A DNA stretch of 64,000 nt from VGTK01 sp046327915 (GCA_046327915.1 JAXLXO010000028.1:24918-88917), one strand, 5' to 3'. Shown: positions 8,586-17,290, numbered from the stretch's first letter. The notes: generated from the sequence alone by a model not told the origin. Numbers and translations: made by a program.

Positions 8586-9711
8586 CGAGGGGCGCGTGGC
8601 CCCTCGGGCGATGATGCTTCATGTGCTCCTCGTGCTCCCGGCCCCAGAGCGACGCGAACACGCCGATCGCGAGGATGCCGAGCACGACGCCGAGCACGTA
8701 GAGGTTGAAGTGCTCGCCGAGCAGCCCCTTCAGCCAGGTGTGCGTCATCATCTTCACGCCGACCACCATCAGCACCACCGCCAGCGCGGGCTTGAGGTAC
8801 TTGAAGGTGTCGATCATGCCCGCGAGCGCGAAGTAGAGGCTCCGGAGGCCGAGGATCGCGAACACGTTGCTGGTGAAGACCAGGAACGGATCGGTCGTCA
8901 CCGCGAAGATCGCCGGGATCGAGTCGACCGCGAAGATCAGGTCGGTGAACTCCACCATCACCAGCGCCAGGAAGAGCGGCGTCGCGAGCAGCGCTCCCGC
9001 CTTCGCCCCGTCCACCACGCGATCGGTCTCGACGCCGCTGCCCGGCGTCGCCTCCTCGTGCGACGCGTTGCTGCCCGCGCGCACGAAGAAGTGCTGGCCA
9101 TGATACCGCTCGGTCACGTGGAAGAACTTCCGCGTGAGCTTGACGATCACGTTGTTGTTGGGGTCGGTCTCGTGATCCTTCAGGAGCAGCATCTTCACCG
9201 CCGTGAGGATCAGGAAGCCGCCGAAGACGTAGACGATCCACGAGAACTCGCGCAGCAGCGTCGCGCCGACCGCGATCATCACGCCGCGCATCGCCAGCGC
9301 GCCGATGATGCCCCAGAACAGCACCCGGTGCTGGTAGATCTGCGGCACCGCGAAGAAGCCGAACAGCATCGCGATGACGAAGATGTTGTCGACGCTGAGC
9401 GACTTCTCGATCAGGTAGCCCGTCAGGTACTTGATGGTCGCCTGCGTGCCGTCGTTGAGGCCCTGCGGATTCGTCGCGCTGACCGCCATCTGGTCGTACG
9501 CGGTGCCGAGCCCCAGCCAGCGGTTCTCGTAGCCGAAGTAGATGAAGACGCTGAAGGACAGGCCGAGCGCGATCCACAGGGCCGACCAGCCGAGCGCCTC
9601 CTTCATCTTCACGACGTGAGCCTTGCGATGGAACACGCCCAGATCGAGCGCGAGCATCGCGAGCACGAACACGACGAAACCGATCCACATCCAGATCATC
9701 GGGGACTCCAA
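8566..9711 (-). CDS. TerC/Alx-family integral membrane protein (probable metal exporter)
   Basis: A 381-residue protein with about nine membrane helices. The two TerC signatures are clear: EKSLSVDNIFVIAMLF (about residue 102) and VEFTDLIFAVDSIPAIFAVT (about residue 254), each with the intramembrane acidic residues. The family includes E. coli Alx and Bacillus MeeF/MeeY, linked to Mn(II) efflux, so Mn export is the best guess. The cytoplasmic loop at about 185-235 is hydrophilic. The first ATG gives MESPMIWMW; a second start at MIWMW (9699) is possible. No yybP-ykoY Mn riboswitch was recognised in the 106 bases upstream. Confidence 0.9.
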   Translation of the reverse strand: MESPMIWMWIGFVVFVLAMLALDLGVFHRKAHVVKMKEALGWSALWIALGLSFSVFIYFGYENRWLGLGTAYDQMAVSATNPQGLNDGTQATIKYLTGYLIEKSLSVDNIFVIAMLFGFFAVPQIYQHRVLFWGIIGALAMRGVMIAVGATLLREFSWIVYVFGGFLILTAVKMLLLKDHETDPNNNVIVKLTRKFFHVTERYHGQHFFVRAGSNASHEEATPGSGVETDRVVDGAKAGALLATPLFLALVMVEFTDLIFAVDSIPAIFAVTTDPFLVFTSNVFAILGLRSLYFALAGMIDTFKYLKPALAVVLMVVGVKMMTHTWLKGLLGEHFNLYVLGVVLGILAIGVFASLWGREHEEHMKHHRPRGHAPLAPSSEA

Positions 9712-9817
9712 CCCTCGCGCGGGATTCCTCGGTGCCGAACCGACCAGCCGACCCGCGCGGACGGGCGTCTTCTAGCGGACCGCCAGGCTTCGACAAACAA
9801 GATAATCCGTGGCCAAC

Positions 9818-11395
9818 TCATTCAATAAACGGATGCGACGCGCGGCCCGTCGCGAGCCCGACGGCGCCCGCCGGAGCGAGCTCGACGGCGCCGGCGGTCC
9901 GCAGCTGCCGGCGGCGCGGATCGAAGGCGCGGACCACGAAGCGGACCGCATGTCCTCCGCCCGGCCGCGGGCGCACGTGCACCAGCCCGTAGTTGTTCTC
10001 GAAGCACTGGAAGTGCCGCTCGATCTCGATCTCCGGCTCGAGCAGGCTGCCGCCGCGCGTCGCGATCCGCGACAGCACGCGCGCGACCGCACCGATCGGG
10101 CTCGCGAGCGCGCTGCTGGTGAGCTGGTGGATCAGCCCGCCGCCGTCGCGCTCGCGGATCGTGAACGCGCTCGCCGCGTGCACGTCGCCGGACAGCAGGA
10201 TCACCTGGCGCTCCGGACGCCGCGCGCGCCACGCGCGCAGCATGCCGAGCAGCCGGTCGCGCTCGCCGGCGAAGTAGGACGAGCACCAGCGGTCGCGCAC
10301 CGCGCTCGCGACCCGCACCGGCAGGTGCTCGAGCGCGCGCACGAACCAGCGCGCCGCGTGCGCCACCGGCATCACCACGACCACGAACAGCGTCGCGACC
10401 CGCTCGGCCTCCTCGCCGGCGAGCCACCCCTCGAGTTCGCGCCACTGCTCCTCGCCGAGCGCCTGCCGGCGCCCGAGATCGCGCGGACCGCGCATGTCGA
10501 GCGCGACGAAGGCACAGTCGCCGTGCGTGAAGCGCCACGCGAACGGCGGCGTCGCCGCCGCGTCGCCGCCGGGATTGCGCGCGTGCTGGTACTCGGCGTA
10601 GGCGCGGCTGGCGGCACGAAGGCGGGCCCGATCGTACGCGCCGTCGACCACGTGCGCGCCCCAGTCGTCGACGATCTCGTGATCGTCCCACATGCAAAGG
10701 GACGGGAAGCGGCGGCGCAGCGCCGCGAAGCCGGGCACGCCGAGGTAGCAGCGTGTGATGAACCGGTAGGCCGCGAGCAGGCGTCCCTCGTCCGCCGCCG
10801 CACCGTCGTCCCGCCCCACGAGGGCGTCGACCGACAGCGCGTCGCAGCCGTCCGCGTAGACCTGATCGCCGATCCACAGCGCGAAGCGCGCGTCCGCGCG
10901 CTCCAGGTCGTCGGCCATCGCGTCGTAGATCCGCGTTGCGGCGGCCGGAACGACGCGCCCGCGCCGCTCGCGGAACGCCAGGTTGCAGCTGCCGAAGGCG
11001 AACGTGAACGAGGACGGCGTGCCCGGCGCGGCCGCGAGGCGTCCGTGCAGCGTCCGCCCGAGCGGCGGACCGACGGCCACGACGAACGGCCGCTCGGGGA
11101 GGCTCGCGGGGAGGACGAGCTCGATCGCTGCGGTCCAGTCGGTGTCGGGTCCGGCGCTCGCTTCTTCCACGACGAGCGCTTCGCCGTCCACTTCCAGCCG
11201 CACCGCGACGCGCGCGACGCCCGGCATGCGCAGCCAGACGCGCACGCCGCGGTCGGAGATCGCGCCGAGCTCGACCGCTTCCTGCACGGGATCCACTCCG
11301 GGCACGACGGCGGCATCACCGACCATCGGCTCGACCGTCCACGCGGCGCCCGCGTGCGCCGAGGCCCGCCCGATCGACACGTCTTCATCGCTCAT
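9818..11395 (-). CDS. PhoD-like alkaline phosphatase/phosphodiesterase domain protein
   Basis: A 525-residue metallophosphoesterase of the PhoD superfamily. An N-terminal beta-sandwich region (residues about 1-125) is followed by the catalytic domain: FAFGSCN (about 131), WIGDQVYAD (about 170), MWDDHEIVDDWG (about 237) and ILLSGDVHAAS (about 396), which supply the metal-binding Asp, Asn and His. No Tat or Sec signal is visible at the N-terminus, unlike secreted PhoD, so it is probably intracellular and may act on phosphodiesters. It is flanked by a terC-like gene and nhaR, with no obvious operon partner. Confidence 0.85.
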   Translation of the reverse strand: MSDEDVSIGRASAHAGAAWTVEPMVGDAAVVPGVDPVQEAVELGAISDRGVRVWLRMPGVARVAVRLEVDGEALVVEEASAGPDTDWTAAIELVLPASLPERPFVVAVGPPLGRTLHGRLAAAPGTPSSFTFAFGSCNLAFRERRGRVVPAAATRIYDAMADDLERADARFALWIGDQVYADGCDALSVDALVGRDDGAAADEGRLLAAYRFITRCYLGVPGFAALRRRFPSLCMWDDHEIVDDWGAHVVDGAYDRARLRAASRAYAEYQHARNPGGDAAATPPFAWRFTHGDCAFVALDMRGPRDLGRRQALGEEQWRELEGWLAGEEAERVATLFVVVVMPVAHAARWFVRALEHLPVRVASAVRDRWCSSYFAGERDRLLGMLRAWRARRPERQVILLSGDVHAASAFTIRERDGGGLIHQLTSSALASPIGAVARVLSRIATRGGSLLEPEIEIERHFQCFENNYGLVHVRPRPGGGHAVRFVVRAFDPRRRQLRTAGAVELAPAGAVGLATGRASHPFIE

Positions 11396-11511
11396 GGAGC
11401 GTCAAGCTAGCGATCGGCCATCCCTCGACAATCCAGATATTTCCGATCGAACCCTTCGGTCCACTCGAAGCGAGCGACGCTCCTGGTCCAGTTTTCGCGA
11501 CGCGCGCTGAA

Positions 11512-12411
11512 TCAGCCGAACAGCTTCTCGCGCGCGGCCTCGCACACGGCGACCACCGCCGGGTGCTTGAGCCGCCGCTCGTGCGACACGGCGTAGAAGC
11601 GCTCGCGCACGGCGTCGACGCGGCCGACGACCTGGACGCCGTACTGCTGGCGCACCTCCTCCTCGATGACGCTCGGGGCCGGGAACACGCCCGCTCCCGC
11701 GGCGCCGAACGCCTTCAGCAGCGCGCCGTCCTCGAACTCGCTCACCACGCTCGGCCGGATTCCCTCGGCGTCGAACCACTGCCCGAGCGAGCGCCGCATG
11801 ACGCTGCCCTCCACGGGCAGCAGGACGGGGGCCTCGTGCAGCGACTTGGGAAAGCGCTTGCGGTAACGCGCGGCGAGCGGCGCCTTGGCGAAGAACGTGA
11901 TGCCGCACTCTCCGAGGAGGTGGTGAAACGCACGCACGCTGGTATTGACGCCCACCGGCGCGTCGGCGAGCACCAGATCGAGCTTGTGGATCGCGAGGTC
12001 GGCGAGCAGCGGCTCGGGCTTTCCCTCGCGGCAGACGATGTGCACGGGCTGCGCGAGCTTCCGCACCGGCTCGAGGAGACGATAGACCACCAGCTTCGGC
12101 AGCACGTCCGCGATTCCGACCGCGAGTCGCAGCGTGCGCCCCGGCGCGCGGTTGCGCACGACATCCATCAGCTCGCGCCCGAGCGAGAAGATCTCGTCGG
12201 CGTAGCGGTAGACCTCGCGCCCGACGTCGGTGAGGACGAGATTGCGGCCCTGGCGCGCGAACAGCTTCTCGCCGAGCGAGTCCTCGAGCATGCGGATCTG
12301 CGTCGAGATCGTCGGCTGCGCGAGGCGCAGCTCGGAGCTCGCACGCGTCACGCTGCCCTCGCGCGCGACCATCCAGAAGTACAGCAGGTGGTGGTAGTTG
12401 AGCCATTCCAT
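11512..12411 (-). CDS. nhaR: LysR-type regulator of the NhaR subfamily
   Basis: A 299-residue LysR protein. The winged helix-turn-helix (residues about 3-62) reads MEWLNYHHLLYFWMVAREGS and continues with the HTH TRASSELRLAQPTISTQI. The effector domain keeps features I recognise from E. coli NhaR: ECGITFFA, FEDGALLKAFGA and HPAVVAVCEAA. NhaR activates nhaA in response to Na+. No nhaA lies next to it here, so its target may be the divergent operon or genes elsewhere. The start is set at the ATG giving MEWLNYHH; the longer open frame upstream is shadow. Confidence 0.8.
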   Translation of the reverse strand: MEWLNYHHLLYFWMVAREGSVTRASSELRLAQPTISTQIRMLEDSLGEKLFARQGRNLVLTDVGREVYRYADEIFSLGRELMDVVRNRAPGRTLRLAVGIADVLPKLVVYRLLEPVRKLAQPVHIVCREGKPEPLLADLAIHKLDLVLADAPVGVNTSVRAFHHLLGECGITFFAKAPLAARYRKRFPKSLHEAPVLLPVEGSVMRRSLGQWFDAEGIRPSVVSEFEDGALLKAFGAAGAGVFPAPSVIEEEVRQQYGVQVVGRVDAVRERFYAVSHERRLKHPAVVAVCEAAREKLFG

Positions 12412-12539
12412 CAGAGCTTCCTCGCTTCTGTTTTCCCGATCGATCGTACGTCGATTATCTATTTGTTCATAGTCGGAATCGCACCTACTCCTGATCACGC
12501 CGGCAACGACGCCGGCACAGATCGCGAAAGGAGGACGGG
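12412..12539. promoter_or_regulatory. Divergent control region between nhaR and the htpX operon
   Basis: A 128-base gap containing the only AT-rich patch of the neighbourhood (about 12455-12478, with gattatctatttgttcat), likely to hold the promoters for both directions and a LysR-type binding site. A palindromic cgatcgtacg-rich segment lies beside it. A strong ribosome site aaaggagg at 12527-12534 sets the start of the rightward operon. The exact -35/-10 boxes are not clear. Confidence 0.45.
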
Positions 12540-12743
12540 ATGCAGGACCGATCACGCAGACGCGACACGGAGCCGCTCGAGGCGCTGAAGCAGCGCGCCG
12601 CACGGCGCGCACGGCTCGCGCTGGGGCGCTTCGGCAGCGGCATCGCACACGTGGTGCTGAAGGCGCGCGGCGAGGACCGCTGCCGGCGCTTCGTGGTCGC
12701 CCTCACCCCGGGCGCGGCGTCCGTCGAGGAGGCGCACGCATGA
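12540..12743 (+). CDS. Short HPF/RaiA-like protein
   Basis: A 67-residue basic protein with a strong ribosome site and an ATGA overlap with the following gene. The segment ALGRFGSGIAHVVLKARGED followed by RCRRFVVAL resembles the second half of ribosome hibernation factor/S30EA proteins (the helix - beta - beta pattern lsRFg-rI-rv-vrl...-Cri-v-l). It lacks the first strand-helix unit, so it is only about two-thirds of a normal domain. Its place before a zinc-ribbon protein and HtpX suggests a stress role. The similarity is by eye and moderate, so it could be an unrelated small protein. Confidence 0.6.
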   Translation: MQDRSRRRDTEPLEALKQRAARRARLALGRFGSGIAHVVLKARGEDRCRRFVVALTPGAASVEEAHA

Positions 12744-13078
12744 ACTGCCCCCGATGCCAGGATGCCGTGCTCGACGAGCGCGAACGCGAGGGCGTCACGG
12801 TGGACGCCTGCCCGACCTGCCGCGGCATCTGGCTCGACCGCGGCGAGCTCGAGCGCCTGGTGGCGCGCGCCCGCGACGAGATCGAGCAGCTCGAGCGTCG
12901 CGACGTGCGTCCCGCGCGGGCGCCGGAGCCGCGCCACGACCCCGGCTACGAACCGCCGCGCTACGACCACCCGCGCGAGCGCCGGTACGATGACGACGAC
13001 CGCGACCGGTACCGCAACGGCCGCTACGGCCACAAGCGGAAACGCTGGTTCGAGACGCTCGGCGACATCTTCGACTGA
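12740..13078 (+). CDS. TFIIB-type zinc-ribbon protein
   Basis: A 112-residue protein. The N-terminal zinc ribbon (residues 1-40) has MNCPRCQDAVLDE and CPTCRGIWLDRGELE, the CPxC...CPxC-x-GIWLDRGELE pattern of the zf-TFIIB (DUF3197-like) family. A short coiled region follows, then an Arg/Asp/Tyr-rich low-complexity tail (about 65-100) and a basic end ending LGDIFD. Proteins of this family often precede stress or protease genes. Start overlaps the previous stop, so the two are coupled. Probable metal-binding cytoplasmic protein; exact role unknown. Confidence 0.85.
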   Translation: MNCPRCQDAVLDEREREGVTVDACPTCRGIWLDRGELERLVARARDEIEQLERRDVRPARAPEPRHDPGYEPPRYDHPRERRYDDDDRDRYRNGRYGHKRKRWFETLGDIFD

Positions 13079-13139
13079 GCGCGAAAGCACGAACGAACAC
13101 CAACCAACCAGAGGGAAAGGAAGAAAGGAAAGAAAGACC

Positions 13140-14009
13140 ATGCGACTCAACAACCAACTGAAGACGATCCTGCTGCTGGGCGGCCTGTCCGCCTTCCTGG
13201 TCGCGATCGGTTGGACGATCGGGCCGGGAGCCACCTGGCTCTTCCTCGGACTCGCGCTGGCGATGAACGTCGGCGCCTACTTCTTCTCCGACAAGCTCGT
13301 GCTGCGCATGCACGGGGCGAAGGAGCTGGCGGTCGCCGACGCTCCGGGCCTGCACGGCATGGTCGAGGAGCTCGCGGAGCGGGCCGGCATTCCGAAGCCG
13401 CGCGTGTTCCTGATCGACGACCCGTCGCCGAACGCCTTCGCGACCGGACGCAACCCCGAGAAGGGCGTCGTCGCGGTCACGCAGGGCATCCTCGACCTGC
13501 TCGACCGGCGCGAGCTGCGCGGCGTGATCGCGCACGAGCTCGCGCACATCCGGAACCGCGACATCCTGGTGGCGACGATCGCCGCCGCGATCGCCACGGC
13601 GGTGACGTACGTCGCGCACGCGGTCTCGTTCTCGGCCCTGCTCGGCGGCTCGAGCGACGAGGAGGAGGAAGGCTCAGGTGTGAACGGCCTGCTGGTCGCC
13701 CTGGTCGCGCCGATCGCCGCGACGCTGATCCAGCTCGGCATCTCGCGCTCGCGCGAGTACCTGGCCGACGAGTCGGGCGCCGCGATCTGCGGTGATCCCG
13801 AAGCGCTCGCCCGCGCGCTCGAGAAGCTGTCGCGCGGTGCCGAGATGATGCCGTCGGAGGCTGCGCAGCCCGCGACCGCGAGCCTCTACATCGTCAACCC
13901 GCTGAGCGGTGCGCGGATCGCTCGGCTCTTCTCGACGCATCCGCCGATGGAGGATCGCGTCGAGCGGCTGCGCGACCTCGCGCGCCGCAGGACGTCGCTC
14001 GCCGCCTGA
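13140..14009 (+). CDS. htpX: HtpX-type M48 membrane zinc metalloprotease
   Basis: A 289-residue inner-membrane protease of the M48B family, which degrades misfolded membrane proteins. Two N-terminal transmembrane helices (about 9-47) precede the HELAH zinc motif at 132-136. Two more helices (about 145-165 and 180-198) follow, then the third ligand region SREYLADESGA. The ending THPPMEDRVERLRDL is typical of HtpX. The start lies after a polypurine run (13109-13137) that contains the ribosome site. It is the last gene of the operon before a strong terminator. Confidence 0.95.
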   Translation: MRLNNQLKTILLLGGLSAFLVAIGWTIGPGATWLFLGLALAMNVGAYFFSDKLVLRMHGAKELAVADAPGLHGMVEELAERAGIPKPRVFLIDDPSPNAFATGRNPEKGVVAVTQGILDLLDRRELRGVIAHELAHIRNRDILVATIAAAIATAVTYVAHAVSFSALLGGSSDEEEEGSGVNGLLVALVAPIAATLIQLGISRSREYLADESGAAICGDPEALARALEKLSRGAEMMPSEAAQPATASLYIVNPLSGARIARLFSTHPPMEDRVERLRDLARRRTSLAA

Positions 14010-14066
14010 CCGCGGCGCCCAGCCGTCGCTCGCCGCACAGTGCCCTCCACGACCGGCGAGCGAACC

Positions 14067-14109
14067 CGCGGGCGGCCGAGCCCTCCTCGGCCGCCCGCGT
14101 TCCTTTTCT
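14067..14109 (+). terminator. Rho-independent terminator after htpX
   Basis: A perfect 14-bp stem (14067-14080 cgcgggcggccgag with 14086-14099) and 5-base loop are followed by ttccttttctt. It lies 57 bases after the htpX stop and closes the rightward operon. Confidence 0.9.
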
Positions 14110-14150
14110 TCTCCCCTCCGCCGCCGGACGCGCGGCGCGGCGGAATGAGG

Positions 14151-14261
14151 CGGGCGGCGGATGGCCGGTCCGCAGATCGTGCGCAGCGTGAGACGGGTTC
14201 GCGAAGCGAAGCTTCGCAAGACCAGGCTCACCCGATCGGCGGACCGGCCATCCGCCGCCCG
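14151..14261. repeat. 111-nt long palindromic element
   Basis: A perfect 23-bp inverted repeat (14151-14173 with 14239-14261) encloses about 65 bases that hold further nested complementarity: gatcg/cgatc, gtgag/ctcac and an inner gaagcgaagcttcgc hairpin. The whole can fold into one long imperfect hairpin. It sits between the htpX terminator and the 3' end of the convergent PhyH gene. It could be a REP/MITE-like element or an RNA structure. No second copy was seen in this window. Confidence 0.7.
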
Positions 14262-14288
14262 CCGACCACCGGCACGAACAGCGATGCG

Positions 14289-15095
14289 CTACCGATCCCA
14301 GACCATCGAGCTCGGCCGATCCTCACCGAGCAGCTCGACCGGACTCCGCTTGTCGATGTGCCCGATGAGCATCTTGTAGACGCCGTAGCCGACCAGCTCG
14401 CGCAGCCGCGGCGAGAAGCCCTTCGCGATCTCGCGCGGGATGCCGAGCTGCTGGTTCTCCTGCTGCCGGATGAAGCCCGCGCAGTAGTTCATCGCGATGC
14501 CGACGCGTCGTTCGCCGGTGCGGTTCGCGCCGCCGCCGTGCCACAGGCTGCCGTGCCAGATCAGCACGCTGCCCTTCTTCATCTCGGCCGGGATGCTGTC
14601 GTAGTGCTTGCCGTAGTCCGGTGAGGCGTCGGCGAGGTGCGAGCCGGGGATGATGCGCGTCGCGCCGTTCTCCTCGGTGAAGTCGGTGATCGCCCACATG
14701 GTGTTGCAGACCGTCGCGACGTGCGGCTTCGCGAGCGGCATCAGCTGGTCGTCGGCGTGGATCGGCTGCGGCGTCTCGTCGGGTCCGATCGAGATCGACG
14801 ACAGCGACGACACGAGGCAGCCCGGATCGAGCACGCGCTCGACCACCGGCAGGACGTTCTCGTGCACCGGGATGCGCTCGTACAGCTTGCCGTGCACGAG
14901 CAGGTTGTAGATGCGCCACGTGCGGTGCCCCTCGAAGTCGTTCTTCGCGGGCCGCACGTCGTGCTCGCGCTCGAGCCGCAGCAGGTCGTCCGCGAGCGCG
15001 TCGACGAAGTCGGGCTCGATGGCTCCCTCGATGATGCTGTAGCCGTCGCGCGCGATGCGCTCCTCGTGCTGCTTGATCCGGGCGGGGGTGAGCAT
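14289..15095 (-). CDS. Phytanoyl-CoA dioxygenase (PhyH) family Fe(II)/2OG oxygenase
   Basis: A 268-residue member of the PhyH family. The double-stranded beta-helix carries the facial triad: IHADDQLM (HxD, about residues 113-115) and the distal His in LIWHGSLWHGGGANRTG (about 181-189), followed by an Arg for 2-oxoglutarate. GATRIIPGSH is the usual connecting strand. Such enzymes hydroxylate unactivated carbons in lipids or secondary metabolites. The substrate is not predictable. It is transcribed leftward toward the palindromic element, and its promoter lies in the short gap to the TetR gene. Confidence 0.88.
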   Translation of the reverse strand: MLTPARIKQHEERIARDGYSIIEGAIEPDFVDALADDLLRLEREHDVRPAKNDFEGHRTWRIYNLLVHGKLYERIPVHENVLPVVERVLDPGCLVSSLSSISIGPDETPQPIHADDQLMPLAKPHVATVCNTMWAITDFTEENGATRIIPGSHLADASPDYGKHYDSIPAEMKKGSVLIWHGSLWHGGGANRTGERRVGIAMNYCAGFIRQQENQQLGIPREIAKGFSPRLRELVGYGVYKMLIGHIDKRSPVELLGEDRPSSMVWDR

Positions 15096-15145
15096 GAACC
15101 GGCTCTACCACTCCTTGCGACCGCGAGGCGAGATCGGCCGCGGCG

Positions 15146-15898
15146 TCACGCTGGCGACGGCCGCTTTCCGCGCGACGCGGATCCGTGGCCGGACCGGGCT
15201 GCCGCACGGCTGCGCGTCGCATCGCGCACGCTTCGTCTTCCCCCGCCAACGTCGCCCGCCGGCGCCGCGGCACGTCCGCACAGCCCGACGACCGCCGACT
15301 CGAGCAGCGTCTCGAGCGCCGCCGCCCGCTCCGCCCGCCGCTGCAGCGGTGCCGCCCCGTCGAGCACCAGCGAGGCGAAGCCGTGCACGACGGCCCACGC
15401 CTGCAGCTCCGCCCCCGCCCTGTGCCGGGGCGACAGGCGTCCCACCGCGACGAGCTCGTCGAGCACCTGTCCCAGCAGCTCGGCCGGAGACGGCGAAGGA
15501 AGCGCGGACGACTCCTCCACCAGTCGGCATAGTCCGCTCGGCCCGTACATCAGCCGGAACATGTGCGGATGCTCGACGGCGAGCTCCACGTACGCGCGAC
15601 CGACGGCCTTGAAGCGCTCGACCGCGGCCGTCTCCGCGTCGGGCGCGTCGCGCGCGGCGAGCATCGCCTTCGCCATGCGCCGGGACAGCTGCTCGAAACC
15701 GCTCGCAGCCACCGCAGTCAGCAGTGCCGACTTGTCCGCGAAGTGCCGGTAGGCGGCGTTTGCCGAGACGCCCACCGCCCGGGCCGCCTCGCGCAGGCTG
15801 AAGCCGTCGACCCCGCCACGCTCGGTGAGCTCCCCGGCGGCCGCTACCAAGGCGTTGCGCAGATCTCCGTGGTGGTACGCCTCCTTCGCACGTCGCAT
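15146..15898 (-). CDS. TetR/AcrR-family transcriptional regulator
   Basis: A 250-residue repressor. The N-terminal HTH (residues about 7-55) reads YHHGDLRNALVAAAGEL then FSLREAARAVGVSANAAYRHF and DKSALLTAVA. The C-terminal ligand domain has HPHMFRLMYG and LQAWAVVHGFASLVLDG, the WHG-type pattern. About the last 30 residues are basic and low-complexity. Start is the ATG giving MRRAKEAYHHGD. It is divergent from the flavin oxidoreductase operon, with palindromes in the 45-base gap, so it probably represses that operon and itself. Confidence 0.9.
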   Translation of the reverse strand: MRRAKEAYHHGDLRNALVAAAGELTERGGVDGFSLREAARAVGVSANAAYRHFADKSALLTAVAASGFEQLSRRMAKAMLAARDAPDAETAAVERFKAVGRAYVELAVEHPHMFRLMYGPSGLCRLVEESSALPSPSPAELLGQVLDELVAVGRLSPRHRAGAELQAWAVVHGFASLVLDGAAPLQRRAERAAALETLLESAVVGLCGRAAAPAGDVGGGRRSVRDATRSRAAARSGHGSASRGKRPSPA

Positions 15899-15904
15899 GG
15901 GCAC

Positions 15905-15937
15905 GATGTTGACATCGTCCACTTTCCGCGTAAAGTG
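15905..15937 (+). promoter_or_regulatory. Promoter TTGACA-16-TAAAGT with overlapping palindromic operators
   Basis: TTGACA at 15909-15914 and taaagt at 15931-15936 (16-base spacer) make a good sigma-70 promoter reading toward the flavin oxidoreductase. Two inverted repeats overlap it: gatgt-tg-acatc at 15905-15916 and cacttt-ccgcgt-aaagtg at 15920-15937. Placed right before a divergent TetR gene, they are likely TetR operators that block this promoter. Confidence 0.65.
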
Positions 15938-15943
15938 CACGCT

Positions 15944-17290
15944 GTGAACATCACCGGTCGCGACGTCCCGCCGCCCACCATCGCCAGCCCGCTACAGCTC
16001 CCGTGCGGCGTCCGGCTGGCCAACCGCCTGGTGAAGGCCGCGATGACCGAGGGGCTGGCCGACACGCGCAACCGCGCGACCGGCGGCCACGAGCGCCTCT
16101 ACCGCATGTGGGCCGACGGCGGCGCCGGCGCGCTCCTGACCGGCAACGTCCAGGTCGACCGCCGCTACATGGAGCGTCCGGGCAACGTCGCCATCGACGG
16201 CCCGCAGAGCGCCGAGGCGCTCGCCGCGCTGCGCGCCTTCGCCGACGCGGGCACGCGCGGCGGCACGCAGCTCTGGATGCAGCTCAGCCACGCCGGGCGC
16301 CAGACGCCGATCAGCCTCACGCGCGAGCCCGTCGCGCCGTCGGCGAAGGCGCTCGGGCTACCCGGGGGACACTTCGGCAAGCCCCGGGCGCTCACCGAGG
16401 AGGAGATCCTCGACGTCGTCGCGCGCTTCGCGCACGCGGCCCGCGTCGCACGCGAGACCGGCTTCAGCGGCGTGCAGCTGCACGCCGCGCACGGCTACCT
16501 GCTGAGCGAGTTCCTGTCGCCCGACGTGAACCTGCGCACCGACGCGTGGGGCGGCTCGCTCGAGAACCGCGCGCGCCTGCTGCTCGAATGCGTGCGCGCC
16601 GTCCGCGACGCCGTGGGCCGGGACTTCCCGGTCGGCGTCAAGCTCAACTCCGCGGACTTCCAGCGCGGCGGGTTCTCGCACGAGGACGCGCTGCAGGTCG
16701 CGCAGTGGCTCGACGCCGAGCACCTCGACTTCCTCGAGATCTCCGGCGGAACGTACGAGCGACCCGCGATGTCGGACCCCGGCGACGTCGCGGTGGACGC
16801 GGATCGCCTCGTGCACCTGCGTGCCAGCACGATCGCGCGCGAAGCCTACTTCCTCGAGTACGCGCGCGACATCCGGGCGGTGACCACGCTTCCGCTGCTG
16901 GTCACCGGAGGCTTCCGCAGCACGGACGGCATGAATGCCGCGCTCGCCAGCCGCGCGACCGACATGATCGGCCTCGGGCGCCCGCTGTGCGTCGACCCCG
17001 GGCTGCCGGCGCGCCTGCTCGACGGGAGGGAGCGGGCCTGCCCTGCCTGGGAGTCGGAGCTGCGTCTCGGGCCGGGCCGCTGGCTGGGCCCCGCGAGCCC
17101 CATCGGGATCGTGAAGTTCATCAACGGCATGGGGGTCGCGAACTGGTTCATGTTCCAGATCCTCGCGCTGGGCGAGACCGGACGCGCGAACACGAACGTC
17201 GGCCTGCTGCGTGCCTTCCTGTCGGTGCAGCGGCGCGACCGCCGCGACGCGGCGGCACTCGCCGACCGCACGCATGGAGCAGCACGATGA
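15944..17290 (+). CDS. Old-yellow-enzyme-family NADH:flavin oxidoreductase
   Basis: A ~448-residue FMN-dependent TIM-barrel ene-reductase. Key features are KAAMTEGLAD (FMN region), QLWMQLSHAGRQ, LHAAHGYLLSEFLSP (His pair that binds the substrate carbonyl) and NRTDAWGGSLENRARLL-like sequence (here NLRTDAWGGSLENRARL), then TGGFRS and GLGRPL for the FMN phosphate. There is no ATG upstream of the conserved N-terminus; GTG at 15944 (or 15935) must be the start. The promoter's expected start point falls at this GTG. The C-terminal extension lacks the Fe-S cysteine cluster of 2,4-dienoyl-CoA reductase. First gene of a TetR-controlled set. Confidence 0.88.
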   Translation: MNITGRDVPPPTIASPLQLPCGVRLANRLVKAAMTEGLADTRNRATGGHERLYRMWADGGAGALLTGNVQVDRRYMERPGNVAIDGPQSAEALAALRAFADAGTRGGTQLWMQLSHAGRQTPISLTREPVAPSAKALGLPGGHFGKPRALTEEEILDVVARFAHAARVARETGFSGVQLHAAHGYLLSEFLSPDVNLRTDAWGGSLENRARLLLECVRAVRDAVGRDFPVGVKLNSADFQRGGFSHEDALQVAQWLDAEHLDFLEISGGTYERPAMSDPGDVAVDADRLVHLRASTIAREAYFLEYARDIRAVTTLPLLVTGGFRSTDGMNAALASRATDMIGLGRPLCVDPGLPARLLDGRERACPAWESELRLGPGRWLGPASPIGIVKFINGMGVANWFMFQILALGETGRANTNVGLLRAFLSVQRRDRRDAAALADRTHGAAR

